DNA of 39,257 nucleotides from Micrococcales bacterium (GTDB lineage Bacteria; Actinomycetota; Actinomycetes; Actinomycetales; Cellulomonadaceae): NCBI GenBank assembly GCA_009779195.1, contig WRET01000030.1:1-39257 (forward strand), given 5' to 3'. The position numbers and the translations under genes are program-made. The notes beneath the pieces are model-generated. The model had not been told where the DNA came from. It searched no databases and was given only the letters and a program-made list of their open reading frames with translations. This document shows, piece by piece, positions 16,507-24,814 of the stretch. Position 1 is the first letter of the stretch. Each line of letters opens with the position of its first letter.

Positions 16507-16690
16507 ACACTGGGGACGGTTCCTATGTCTTGCCTGGTCAGACGCTTGGTCTGCCGGGACGGGAATCTCGGCCTCTGGTTGCCGACCTCGGCGTTCAACG
16601 ACTTAGGTCAACAGCCGAAGGCTGAAGTCGGGATGAGGTCCCAAAAAGCGGCGCTCTGACCAGGCAAGACATAGGAACCGTCCCCAGTGT
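16507..16690. mobile_element. MITE-like element with perfect 36-bp terminal inverted repeats
   Basis: The arms 16507-16542 and 16655-16690 are exact reverse complements (ACACTGGGGACGGTTCCTAT...). The 112-bp interior contains further short stems (AGCC-GAA-GGCT, GGGAC with GTCCC). A separate partial end (GCTGGGGACGGTTC) lies directly upstream at about 16490. There is no coding capacity. GGGGACGGTTCC-type ends resemble the palindromes associated with REP-associated (Y1) transposases, from memory. The right end stops 2 bp before the pheA stop codon. The rest of the 310-bp gap 16383-16692 holds only the ribosome binding site and a weak promoter region for the pilin operon. Confidence 0.75.
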
Positions 16691-16692
16691 CC

Positions 16693-17646
16693 TCAGCTGG
16701 CGTCGCCGGTGCGTAGGGCGCAGAGCCACTGGTGGGCTTCGGTGAAGGCGTCGTCGCGGGCGGCGGGGACGACTGTGGGGGTGATGGCGTCGGCGCGGGG
16801 GTAGGAGCCGAGGAAGCGGACCTGGGGGCAGGTGCGGTGCAGGCCCATGAGGGCCTCGCCGATCCGGGAGTCGGCGACGTGGCCTTCGCAGTCGATGGAG
16901 AACGAGTAGCGGCCCAGGGCGTCGCCGATGGGGCGCGACTCGATACGCGACAGGTTGATACCACGGACGGTGAACTGCTCGAGCATGTTCATCAGGGCGC
17001 CGGACTCGTCGTCGGGCAGGTGGACGACCAACGTGGTCTTGTCTGCGCCGGTGGGCTCGGGCACGTCGCCCAGGTGCCCGACGAGCACAAAACGGGTGAT
17101 CAGGTCGGCGGAGTCGGCGACCTGGTGGGCCAGGGCGGTCAGGCCGTACGCGTCGATGGCTGCCGGGGGGACGAGAGCAGCGTCGAACGGTGGGGGCGAC
17201 GACGGGTCGCAGCACCCGTCGGCCAGGGCTGCCGCGGGGGCGGTGTTCGACGTGGCCGGCACGTGCACGGCAGCGCTCAGGTGCTCGGTCAGCCACCGGC
17301 GGCACTGCACCCACGCGTGAGGGTGGGCGCTGACGCGGCGCACGTCGCTAAGGGTGGTGCCCGGCGCGGCGGCCAGGTCGAACTGCACCGGCACGAGCAT
17401 CTCGCGCAGCAGCACCAGCGGGCTGCCGGTCGCCAACGAGTCCAGCGTCGCAGTCACCCCGCCCTCCCCGGTGGACTCGATCGCCACCACCGCGAAATCG
17501 GCTTCGCCGCGCCGCACCGCGTCCAGCGCAGAGGTCACGTCCGGCTGGGGAAGGAACTGCGCCTGGTCAGGTGAGACCACCTGCCGCAAGGCCTGTTCGG
17601 TGAACGTCCCCGACGGTCCCAGGTAGGCGTAACGCGGTCGGTCCAT
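16693..17646 (-). CDS. pheA: Prephenate dehydratase
   Basis: The 317-residue monofunctional enzyme converts prephenate to phenylpyruvate in phenylalanine synthesis. The catalytic domain starts YAYLGPSGTFTEQALRQV and contains VVAIESTGEGGVTATLDSL and DLITRFVLVG, which carry the family's Ser-Thr and Thr-Arg-Phe active-site motifs. The C-terminal ACT domain, for Phe feedback, has SGALMNMLEQF (GAL motif) and LSRIESRPIG (ESRP motif). ATG 17646 follows a strong Shine-Dalgarno sequence (GGAGGAG), which rules out the longer frame. There is no operon partner: the upstream neighbour is divergent, and downstream lies the repeat element. Confidence 0.95.
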   Translation of the reverse strand: MDRPRYAYLGPSGTFTEQALRQVVSPDQAQFLPQPDVTSALDAVRRGEADFAVVAIESTGEGGVTATLDSLATGSPLVLLREMLVPVQFDLAAAPGTTLSDVRRVSAHPHAWVQCRRWLTEHLSAAVHVPATSNTAPAAALADGCCDPSSPPPFDAALVPPAAIDAYGLTALAHQVADSADLITRFVLVGHLGDVPEPTGADKTTLVVHLPDDESGALMNMLEQFTVRGINLSRIESRPIGDALGRYSFSIDCEGHVADSRIGEALMGLHRTCPQVRFLGSYPRADAITPTVVPAARDDAFTEAHQWLCALRTGDAS

Positions 17647-17884
17647 CGTCTCCTCCGTGGCTGGCGCTGCCGGCGTGAGTGCCGCACCTGCGCCCTTGTG
17701 GTCGTCAGCGGCTGCCGGACAACCCGAGAGCCTACCTGCGCGGGTGCACCACATCCTGCGCACACCAGCGGGTCTGGCGACGATGGCGCACTGGCGACAA
17801 CAGTTCCTGGGCAGCCGGTGGAGAAGTCGGGTCGCTGTGGTGATGAAGGGGGTCGAATAGGGCGGCTAGGGGGCCGTGCGCACG

Positions 17885-17890
17885 TAGGCT
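17885..17890 (+). promoter_or_regulatory. -10 element of a leaderless start (duplicated membrane protein)
   Basis: TAGGCT, 6 nt before GTG 17897, with no Shine-Dalgarno sequence. Confidence 0.5.
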
Positions 17891-17896
17891 AGCCGG

Positions 17897-20800
17897 GTGC
17901 ACACCCGATTGAGGCGAACGGAGGACGAGCCCGCTCGTCGTACCGCGCCGGTTGAGGGTGTTGACGCGCGCGGCGACGGCGGGGGCCGTGGGCCAGCTCC
18001 GACCGCGGTGCGACGCGTCTGGGCCTTGCGGGTGGCAGCCCTCGGTGTGTTGGTCGTGGGTCTGGTTGCCTCGTTGCTCGCCCCGTCGGCGCCGGCCACC
18101 CTGGCCGCGCCGTTGCCGGTCCCGCCGCCGAACACCGACCCGGTGCCGCCGATGCCCAAACGGCCTTTGCTGCTGCTGGGCACCGCAGGTCTGCGCTGGT
18201 CGGACGTGTCGACGACGAACACCCCCACCCTGGCGGCCCTGGCGGAGACCTGGGGTATCGGGAACATGGCGGTGCGCACCGTGCGCCCGACGACCTGCCC
18301 CGCCGACGGGTGGCTGACCGTCTCGGCAGGCAACCGCACCTCCGACGCGCTGCTCCCTGGTGGGTGCCGCGACATGGGCGGGGTCAGGGCCGGGCGGGTC
18401 GACTGGTGGGACCAGTACCTGCAGGGCGCCCAGACCCCCGACGAGGCGGTGCCGGGCCTGCTCGGTGACGTGCTGACGGTCACCGACGCTCCGGTGGCAG
18501 GTATCGGCCCGGGCGCCGCTGTGGCTCTGGCACGTACCGACGGCACGGCCCCTGAACGGTGGGTGCCACGCCCTGAGGACCCCGAAGACCTGACCCAGGC
18601 CGTGGTCGAAGCCCTCAAAGGTGGGACCCGGGTCGTGGTGGTCGACCTGGGTGTGGTCCACGACGACGCGTCGGCCAAGCAGGTCGACGCGGCGCTGCAC
18701 GCGGCCCTGGCAGGGGCGGGCGGGGCTGACGTGCTGGTGGCGTCTTTGGCGGACCGGCCCGGCGAAGGACCAGACCTGCAGCTGGCAGCGTGGGGGCGCC
18801 CGGAAGGGTCCTCGCCGGGAATGTTGACCTCGGCGTCGACCCGCCAGAGCGGGATCGTGGAGAACACGGACGTGACGGCGACGTTGCTGGGCCGGGTGGG
18901 TATGGGCGGCGAGCTGCGCCCGCCGTGGGTCACGGGCAAGCTGATCCGCCCGCGCGCCCCCGGTGACGGGATCGCGGGCCTGCTCGACGCAGCCGAGCAC
19001 GCCAACGCGGTCCAGCCGCTGGTCTCACGGTTCTACGTGGGCCTGGTCGTGGTGAACGTCGTGCTGTTCGCCGGGGTGTGGTTCGCTCTGGCCCGCCCAC
19101 CGGGACGTCGCACCGACGAGACCCAGCGGCGCCGGGTGCTGCGCTGGTTGCAGGTCGCAGGGCTGGCTGTGGCAGCGGTGCCGATCAGCCTGCTGCTGGC
19201 GAACCTCGTGCCCTGGTGGCGGACGGGCTCGCCAGGTGCGGCGCTCGCTGCCGTGGCGGTGTGCATCGTCGCGGTGCTGGTCATCGTGGCGTTGGCCGGT
19301 CCGTGGCGCCGGTCGGTGCTGGGCCCGGCAGGGCTGCTGGCAGCGGTGACGGCCATCGTCTTGGTCGTCGACGTGACCAACGGGTCACGGCTGCAGCTGT
19401 CGGCTGTGTTCGGTTCGTCGTCGCTGGTGGCACAACGGTTCTACGGGTTCACCAACGCCACGTTCGCTCTGGTCACCGTGGGCACGCTGGTCGCGGTGAG
19501 CGCGCTGGTCGTGCCGTTGGTGCGTTCGGGGCGGCGATGGTGGGCCGCCGCGGTGGTCGTGGCCGCCGGGACCGCGCTGACGGTGGTCGACGGGGCCGGG
19601 TCGATGGGTGCCGACTTCGGCGGTCCGCCCGCTGTGGTCCCAGCGTTCCTGGTGCTGGCGCTGCTGCTGGTCAGGGCGCCGGTCACGTGGCGGCGGGCTG
19701 CCGAGGCGCTGGCGGCGGCGGCAGCGGTCACTATCGTCGCTGCGGTCGTGGTCTGGCTCTTGTCCGACCAGCCCACGCACCTGGGCGACCACCTGGCGCT
19801 GACGCTGGCGACCATCGCCGGGTTCGCGTTCGTCGTGGCAGCGTTGGTACGGCCGGTCCGACGGCTGCTGTCAGACGACCGCGAGCGCTACGCGTGGCTG
19901 TCGCACGGCGCGCCGCTGTCACAGCTGGGCACGGCTGCCCCGACGCTGGTGCCCTGCGTGGCTGCCACCGGCACAGCGCTGGTTGTCGGGCTGCTGTTCA
20001 GCAGCTGGGGTGTCGCGATCCCGGCGCTCGGGGTGGCCATCGTCGTGCCGCTGGTCATCGCCACGTCCGCAGGGTGGATGTCGGGGTTGGCACCGGCCGA
20101 CGGTGCCGGCGCGTTCGCCACCGAACAGGCCCCGGGGCGGTTCGCGCTGGTCGCGGCCCGTGTGCGCCAGGGGGTGCGCCCACCAGTGCTCGTCGTCGCT
20201 GTGGGTGTGGTCGCGCTGGTCGCAGTGCTCGTGCCCACAGCCGTGTCGCCGTCACCACCAGCGCTTTCTTCCACGACGACGACCCGGCCGCTGGTGCTCG
20301 TCGGGGTGGCAGGGCTGCGCTGGGAAGACGTCGGCCTGTTCTCCACTCCTGCGCTGTGGGACCTGTCGCGTGGCCACGCCGTCGGCCAGGTCGTGGTGCG
20401 CTCGGTGCACCCCCGGGCGTGCCCGGTGGACGGGTGGCTGGCGGTCTCGTCCGGCACCCGGCTGGCGGGCCCCCGTCTGGACAACCAGTGCGCGTCGCTG
20501 CGCGATCCGGTCGGTGAGGGCACGTCCGCGTCTGTCAGCGCATGGCCGGACTACGAGGAGTCTGCGGACACGCAGGGGTTCGCCGCCCAGCCTGGGCTGC
20601 TCGGCGACGAGATCCGCGCTGCGCAGGTGAGCGCGACAGCGATCGGCCCCGGTGCGGCCATCGCCATCGCCGACTCGAAGGGCGTCGTCGCTGGGACCTA
20701 CCACCGCCGTCCTGGCCAGCCGGCCGCGACGACGAGCGCTGTCACCGACGCGCTGCAGTCGAGCTCCCTGGTGGTCGTCGACGCTGGGGTGGTCCGCGAC

Positions 20801-22501
20801 CCCGGCTACGCGACCGTCGACCCCGAGCCAGAACCGGGCGAACCGGAGCCGGAACCCGAACCAGGCGAGCCGGAGCGGCCCGCGGAGGACACCGCACCAC
20901 CGCCAGACACGGACGAACCGTCTGGTTCGGTGCTCACCGACCCCGACCGCGCTGGCCAGGTCAAAGCCGTCGACGAGCAGGTCGGTGCCGTCATGGCAGC
21001 GGTCGCCGGCACTGACGCCACCGTGCTGGTCGTGTCGTTGGCCGACTCCGGCCGCGGGTCGTTGCGGCTGGCAGCCATGGTCGGCCCGGTCCCTGGGACC
21101 GACGAACCCGCCCAGGGGCTGCTGACATCGGCGTCTACCCGCCAGGCTGGGCTGTTCCAGGCCGCCGACGTGCTGCCCACAGTGCTGCTCGCCCTCGGTG
21201 TCGAGTCGCCCGGGGCGACGATCACCACGACAGCAGGCTCGGGCACGGCGGCAGGCAGGCTGTTCAGGCTCATGGACACGAACCGGCACGCCGTGCAGAT
21301 CAGCCGGGCCTCTTCCTTGCTGACAGACCGGCTGATGAACGCGTTCCAGCTGTTGATGCTCGTCTCTGCGCTGGTGCTGACCCGTGCCGCGCACCGCTCC
21401 TCTGGTGGCCTCGAGGACCAGCTGCGTCGTTGGACGCTGCTGGGGCTGCGCGCGGTGTCCGTGGTCATCGCTGCTGTACCGGTGTCGGCGTACCTGACCA
21501 ACGTGCTGCCGTGGTGGCAGTCACCCACCCCGCAGAACACCTTCTGGACGGTATTGGTCGGGTTCGTCGTGGGTGTCACCGTCGTGGCCTTCGTGGGGCC
21601 GTGGCGGCGCTCGCTCGTCGGGCCGATGGGTGCGGTGATGGCTGTCACGACCGTGGTGCTCACGGCCGACGCGGCGCTCGGTGGCCGGCTCGTCGTCGAT
21701 GCTCCGTTCGGTGCGCACAGGCTTCTCGGCGCCCGGTTCTACGGGACGAGCAACCAGGGTTTCGCGCTGCTCACCGTCGCGAGCCTCATCTTGGCGGCTG
21801 TGGTGGCACGGGCCCTGCTGGCGCGCGGCGAGCGCACCGCGGCGTGGCTGGCCGTGGCGATGACCGGGCTCGTGGTCGTGGTCGCCGACGGGATGCCAGG
21901 CCTCGGTTCGGACTTTGGCGGCCCGCCAGCCATGGTCCCAGCGTTCGCCCTGCTGGGCGTCGTCGTGGCTGGGCGACGGGTGCGCTGGCCGTTGGTCTTG
22001 GGCGTCATAGGAGCGGCCGTCGTGGTCGTGGTCGGGTTTGCCTGGGCCGACTACCTGCGACCAGCCGCCTCCCGCACCCACCTGGGGCGGTTCGTCGCCA
22101 CTGTGCTCGACGGAGGGCTGCGGCCGGTCCTCGAACGCAAGGCGGCGGTGAACCTGCGGATGCTCTCCGCGGTGCGCTACACGGTGCCGACGGTGCTGAG
22201 CGCAGCTCTGACCCTGTGGCTGGCCGACTGGCCAGGGCGACGACGGCTGCCAGGTCGTCTTCGTGGCCGGCTCACCGCTGTGCTCCAGGCCGAACCTCTG
22301 CTGCGTCCGACCGTCGCAGCGGTGACGGTGGCCATGGTGCTCGGTGTTGCCCTCAACGACTCGGGTGTGGTCATCACGGCCACCGGTCTGGTGCTGGCCG
22401 TCCCCATGCTCGTCGCGGTGTTCGCCGGGCACCTGGGCGACCCGGACGAGGGCGACGACGACGAACCGGCTGACGTTGGGCTCGTTGAGTGCCACGCGTA
22501 A
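17897..22501 (+). CDS. Large polytopic membrane protein made of two fused homologous halves
   Basis: The 1534-residue protein is an internal duplication. Each half has an extracytoplasmic alpha/beta domain followed by a multi-helix membrane domain. Matching pairs: LLLLGTAGLRWSDV (about 90) and LVLVGVAGLRWEDV (about 798); CPADGWLTVSAG and CPVDGWLAVSSG; LTSASTRQSG and LTSASTRQAG; RFYGFTNATFALVT and RFYGTSNQGFALLT; DFGGPPAVVPAF and DFGGPPAMVPAF. The soluble domain's fold pattern recalls the alkaline phosphatase superfamily, but the metal-binding residues are not evident. The second half also carries a Pro/Glu repeat (EPEPEPGEPE). Function is unknown; the neighbouring glycosyltransferase suggests envelope work. 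GTG 17897 has TAGGCT 6 nt upstream. The stop codon is the first triplet of a long palindrome. Confidence 0.8.
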   Translation: MHTRLRRTEDEPARRTAPVEGVDARGDGGGRGPAPTAVRRVWALRVAALGVLVVGLVASLLAPSAPATLAAPLPVPPPNTDPVPPMPKRPLLLLGTAGLRWSDVSTTNTPTLAALAETWGIGNMAVRTVRPTTCPADGWLTVSAGNRTSDALLPGGCRDMGGVRAGRVDWWDQYLQGAQTPDEAVPGLLGDVLTVTDAPVAGIGPGAAVALARTDGTAPERWVPRPEDPEDLTQAVVEALKGGTRVVVVDLGVVHDDASAKQVDAALHAALAGAGGADVLVASLADRPGEGPDLQLAAWGRPEGSSPGMLTSASTRQSGIVENTDVTATLLGRVGMGGELRPPWVTGKLIRPRAPGDGIAGLLDAAEHANAVQPLVSRFYVGLVVVNVVLFAGVWFALARPPGRRTDETQRRRVLRWLQVAGLAVAAVPISLLLANLVPWWRTGSPGAALAAVAVCIVAVLVIVALAGPWRRSVLGPAGLLAAVTAIVLVVDVTNGSRLQLSAVFGSSSLVAQRFYGFTNATFALVTVGTLVAVSALVVPLVRSGRRWWAAAVVVAAGTALTVVDGAGSMGADFGGPPAVVPAFLVLALLLVRAPVTWRRAAEALAAAAAVTIVAAVVVWLLSDQPTHLGDHLALTLATIAGFAFVVAALVRPVRRLLSDDRERYAWLSHGAPLSQLGTAAPTLVPCVAATGTALVVGLLFSSWGVAIPALGVAIVVPLVIATSAGWMSGLAPADGAGAFATEQAPGRFALVAARVRQGVRPPVLVVAVGVVALVAVLVPTAVSPSPPALSSTTTTRPLVLVGVAGLRWEDVGLFSTPALWDLSRGHAVGQVVVRSVHPRACPVDGWLAVSSGTRLAGPRLDNQCASLRDPVGEGTSASVSAWPDYEESADTQGFAAQPGLLGDEIRAAQVSATAIGPGAAIAIADSKGVVAGTYHRRPGQPAATTSAVTDALQSSSLVVVDAGVVRDPGYATVDPEPEPGEPEPEPEPGEPERPAEDTAPPPDTDEPSGSVLTDPDRAGQVKAVDEQVGAVMAAVAGTDATVLVVSLADSGRGSLRLAAMVGPVPGTDEPAQGLLTSASTRQAGLFQAADVLPTVLLALGVESPGATITTTAGSGTAAGRLFRLMDTNRHAVQISRASSLLTDRLMNAFQLLMLVSALVLTRAAHRSSGGLEDQLRRWTLLGLRAVSVVIAAVPVSAYLTNVLPWWQSPTPQNTFWTVLVGFVVGVTVVAFVGPWRRSLVGPMGAVMAVTTVVLTADAALGGRLVVDAPFGAHRLLGARFYGTSNQGFALLTVASLILAAVVARALLARGERTAAWLAVAMTGLVVVVADGMPGLGSDFGGPPAMVPAFALLGVVVAGRRVRWPLVLGVIGAAVVVVVGFAWADYLRPAASRTHLGRFVATVLDGGLRPVLERKAAVNLRMLSAVRYTVPTVLSAALTLWLADWPGRRRLPGRLRGRLTAVLQAEPLLRPTVAAVTVAMVLGVALNDSGVVITATGLVLAVPMLVAVFAGHLGDPDEGDDDEPADVGLVECHA

Positions 22502-22659
22502 GGGCTCGCCGATCAATAACCTGGTCATGTGCGTGGTCCGGGTGCGTGCAGCGCAAGGCGGCTGACCGCTGGAAGACTGGAGGTCTTTCGAGGGTGGCCA
22601 ACGCAGCGATGTGCGTGCCCGGGCTGCGCACATGACTTGGTTATTGATCGGCGAACCCT
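22499..22659. repeat. 159-bp imperfect palindrome after the duplicated membrane protein gene
   Basis: Outer arms 22501-22533 and 22627-22659 match over 33 bp with 3 mismatches (core CGCCGATCAATAACC). The centre is AAGAC-TGGAG-GTCTT (22573-22587), and both share one midpoint (22580). In the inner arms many non-matching positions would be G-U pairs in plus-strand RNA, so a plus-strand transcript could fold into one long hairpin. It may be a degenerate MITE or a structured 3' UTR. The rest of the gap to 22741 shows only the glycosyltransferase promoter. Confidence 0.75.
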
Positions 22660-22729
22660 AAGTCTCGGTTCCGTATGGTCCTGGCCAAATCCGCAGCGTC
22701 GAGCACGGCCACAGCACCTGCAAGCCCGA

Positions 22730-22735
22730 TAGTCT
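22730..22735 (+). promoter_or_regulatory. -10 element of a leaderless start (glycosyltransferase)
   Basis: TAGTCT, 6 nt before GTG 22742, with no Shine-Dalgarno sequence. Confidence 0.55.
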
Positions 22736-22741
22736 TAGACA

Positions 22742-23539
22742 GTGAGCGCTGAAGATCCGACCAACCAGTCTGAGCCATCGAACCCGTCACCCGACTCCTC
22801 GCCGGTGCGCAAGGTGGCCGCGGTGATCCCCGCCAAGGACGAGTCCCGCCGGATCGCTGCCACGGTGCGCGCTGCGCGCGCCATCCCCCATGTGGACCTG
22901 GTGCTCGTCGTCGACGACGGCTCGCAGGACGCCACCCAGCACATCGCCCGCGACGCCGGGGCCGTCGTGGTGCGCCACTCGCACAACCGGGGCAAGGCTG
23001 CGGCGATGGAGACCGGGGCAGCTGTCGTGGCCATGCGCGACACCCCTGACGGTCCGGCCCGTGCGTTGCTGTTCCTCGACGGCGACCTGGGCGACTCTGC
23101 TGTGAACACTGCTGCGCTCGTCCCGCCGGTGCTCGACGGCACGACGGACGTCACGATCGCCAACATCCCGCCGCAACCTGGGGCTGGTGGTCACGGGTTC
23201 GTCATCGGTGCCGCCCGCCGGGCCATCGTCAGCCTGACTGGCTGGACCCCGAACCAGCCCCTCAACGGTATGCGCTGCATGACCCGCGAAGCCTTCGAGG
23301 CCGCCACCCCCCTGGCCCACGGGTGGGGTGTCGAGGTCGCCATGACCATCGACCTGCTCAAAGCCGGGTACAGCGTCGAAGAGGTCCCCTGCGACCTCAA
23401 GCACCGCGCATCCGGCACAGACCTGCGCGGCCAGCTGCACCGTGCCGCCCAGTGGCGCGACGTGCAGATCGCCGTCAACGCCCGGCGCGTGCGGTACGCC
23501 TCCCGGCGTGTGCGCAACACTGTGCGGTCGCGGCGTTAG
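22742..23539 (+). CDS. Family 2 glycosyltransferase
   Basis: The 265-residue GT-A fold enzyme uses a nucleotide-sugar donor. Visible: AAVIPAKDESRRIAATV (N-terminal strand and donor site), LVLVVDDGSQDATQHIA, HNRGKAAAMETG and the metal-binding FLDGDLGD. The later GMRCMTREAFEAATPLAHGW and VEVAMTIDLLKAGYSVEEV are typical of dolichol-phosphate-sugar or glucosyl-phosphoglycerate synthase-like GT2 enzymes. There is no transmembrane helix. Acceptor and donor are unknown; position after a large envelope protein suggests polymer or lipid-linked sugar synthesis. The GTG start is leaderless by the TAGTCT-N6 rule. A small palindromic sequence right after the stop (GCACTGCTGCAGTGC) may be a weak terminator. 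Confidence 0.87.
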   Translation: MSAEDPTNQSEPSNPSPDSSPVRKVAAVIPAKDESRRIAATVRAARAIPHVDLVLVVDDGSQDATQHIARDAGAVVVRHSHNRGKAAAMETGAAVVAMRDTPDGPARALLFLDGDLGDSAVNTAALVPPVLDGTTDVTIANIPPQPGAGGHGFVIGAARRAIVSLTGWTPNQPLNGMRCMTREAFEAATPLAHGWGVEVAMTIDLLKAGYSVEEVPCDLKHRASGTDLRGQLHRAAQWRDVQIAVNARRVRYASRRVRNTVRSRR

Positions 23540-23684
23540 TGCACTGCTGCAGTGCGCTGCTGCGCACATGCTCGCGCACGGACTTTCGTAGGACGAGCCA
23601 GGCTGCGAACCGCCGTGTTCCAACACCCGGACGTCAGCGCCCTCAGGCTGCGGTCTGGGCTGTCTTGCGTAGGCTGGTTGAGCC

Positions 23685-24746
23685 ATGGAGGTTATGTCCG
23701 CGCCGACCCGCCGATCGTTGCGTGCGCCGCGCCCAGGCCCGCGCGTGGTCGAGGTGGATGTGGTCGTCGTCGGGGCCGGACGCTCAGGGCTGGGAGCGGC
23801 GCGGTACCTGCGCCACACAGGCCTGGCCTTGGTCGGAGACGACGGGTGGGACAGCGCACGTTCGACGTTCGTCGTGCTCGACGACTCGGGAGGCGGCGAC
23901 TCCGGACCGTGGCGCAACGAGTGGCTGCCCCTGGCCGCGATGAGCGCGGCGTGCAACCTGCCGGGTCTGCCGCTGGCCGAACCGGACCTGTCGTTGCCGG
24001 CGTGCACCGTCGTGCCGGACTACTACACCCAGTACGAGGCGGCGTACACCTTGCAGGTCCTGCGCCCGGTGCGGGTCGACCAGGTGGCCGACGACGGCGA
24101 GCGTCTGGCCGTCCACGCCCACCAGGGCGATGACGAGGTGATCTGGCGCACCCGCGGCCTGGTCAACGCCACCGGCAGCTGGTCACGGCCGTTCTGGCCC
24201 CACCACCTGGGCCAAGACACGTTCACCGGCCGCCAGCTGCACCAGTGCGACGTGCACGACATCGACGAGCTGGCCGACGGGCACGTCGTGGTCGTCGGCT
24301 CTGGACCAGGTGTGGTGCACCTGGTCGCCGCCTTGGCCCATGTGACGACTGTGACCTGGGTGACGTCCGACTTCCCGCAGGTCACCGACGCAGACTGGAC
24401 CCCCACCGTCCGCGCCGCCTCCGAGTACGGCGTCTTGACCCCCCGCCCCCTGTTCGACCGGATCGGCCGCCACGGAGTGTGGTTCGGCCCCGACGAGGTC
24501 CCCAAAGGCTGGGCCGACGGCCCCGCCCACGTCGTGGCCCGCACGATCGTGTGGGCCACCGGTTTCCGCCCTGCCCTGGCCCACCTGGCCCCCCTGCACC
24601 TGGGGCTCGGCAGCCCCGACACTGTCGACGGCCCCCAGGTCCTGGCCGACCCCCGTATCCAGCTTGTCGGTTCCTGCGCCCCGGTGGTCGACCCCGCCGC
24701 TTCCCGCGTGGCCGTGCGCAACCTGCGCCGCCTCCTGGCCCTGTAG
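23685..24746 (+). CDS. FAD-dependent oxidoreductase, flavin monooxygenase-like
   Basis: The 353-residue protein has an N-terminal Rossmann motif VVVVGAGRSGLGAARYL for FAD and a second dinucleotide motif HVVVVGSGPGVVHLVAAL (about residue 205) for NAD(P)H. Between them is LVNATGSWSRPFWP, reminiscent of the ATG-type motif of flavin monooxygenases, and ATGFRPALAHL follows near the C-terminus. This layout fits the flavoprotein monooxygenase / thioredoxin-reductase-like group; the substrate is unknown. The start is ATG 23685, 9 nt after TAGGCT; ATG 23697 is an alternative. The gene stands alone, 68 bp before the zincin gene, which has its own promoter. Confidence 0.82.
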   Translation: MEVMSAPTRRSLRAPRPGPRVVEVDVVVVGAGRSGLGAARYLRHTGLALVGDDGWDSARSTFVVLDDSGGGDSGPWRNEWLPLAAMSAACNLPGLPLAEPDLSLPACTVVPDYYTQYEAAYTLQVLRPVRVDQVADDGERLAVHAHQGDDEVIWRTRGLVNATGSWSRPFWPHHLGQDTFTGRQLHQCDVHDIDELADGHVVVVGSGPGVVHLVAALAHVTTVTWVTSDFPQVTDADWTPTVRAASEYGVLTPRPLFDRIGRHGVWFGPDEVPKGWADGPAHVVARTIVWATGFRPALAHLAPLHLGLGSPDTVDGPQVLADPRIQLVGSCAPVVDPAASRVAVRNLRRLLAL

Positions 24747-24802
24747 CACCCACAACACCCCTTTTGCCGCCGGTGGGGGCAGTATCTGGCGGCGAGAACG
24801 GC

Positions 24803-24808
24803 TACGGT
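24803..24808 (+). promoter_or_regulatory. -10 element of a leaderless start (zincin-tilS operon)
   Basis: TACGGT, 6 nt before GTG 24815. This fixes the start and rejects the much longer upstream frame, which is antisense-type composition. Confidence 0.55.
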
Positions 24809-24814
24809 GATGCA

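Noticed and set aside
23540-23684. Terminator or regulatory RNA after the glycosyltransferase
   Set aside because: There are short overlapping palindromes (GCACTGCTGCAGTGC, GCGCTGCTGCGC) but no stable long stem or T run; too weak to call.
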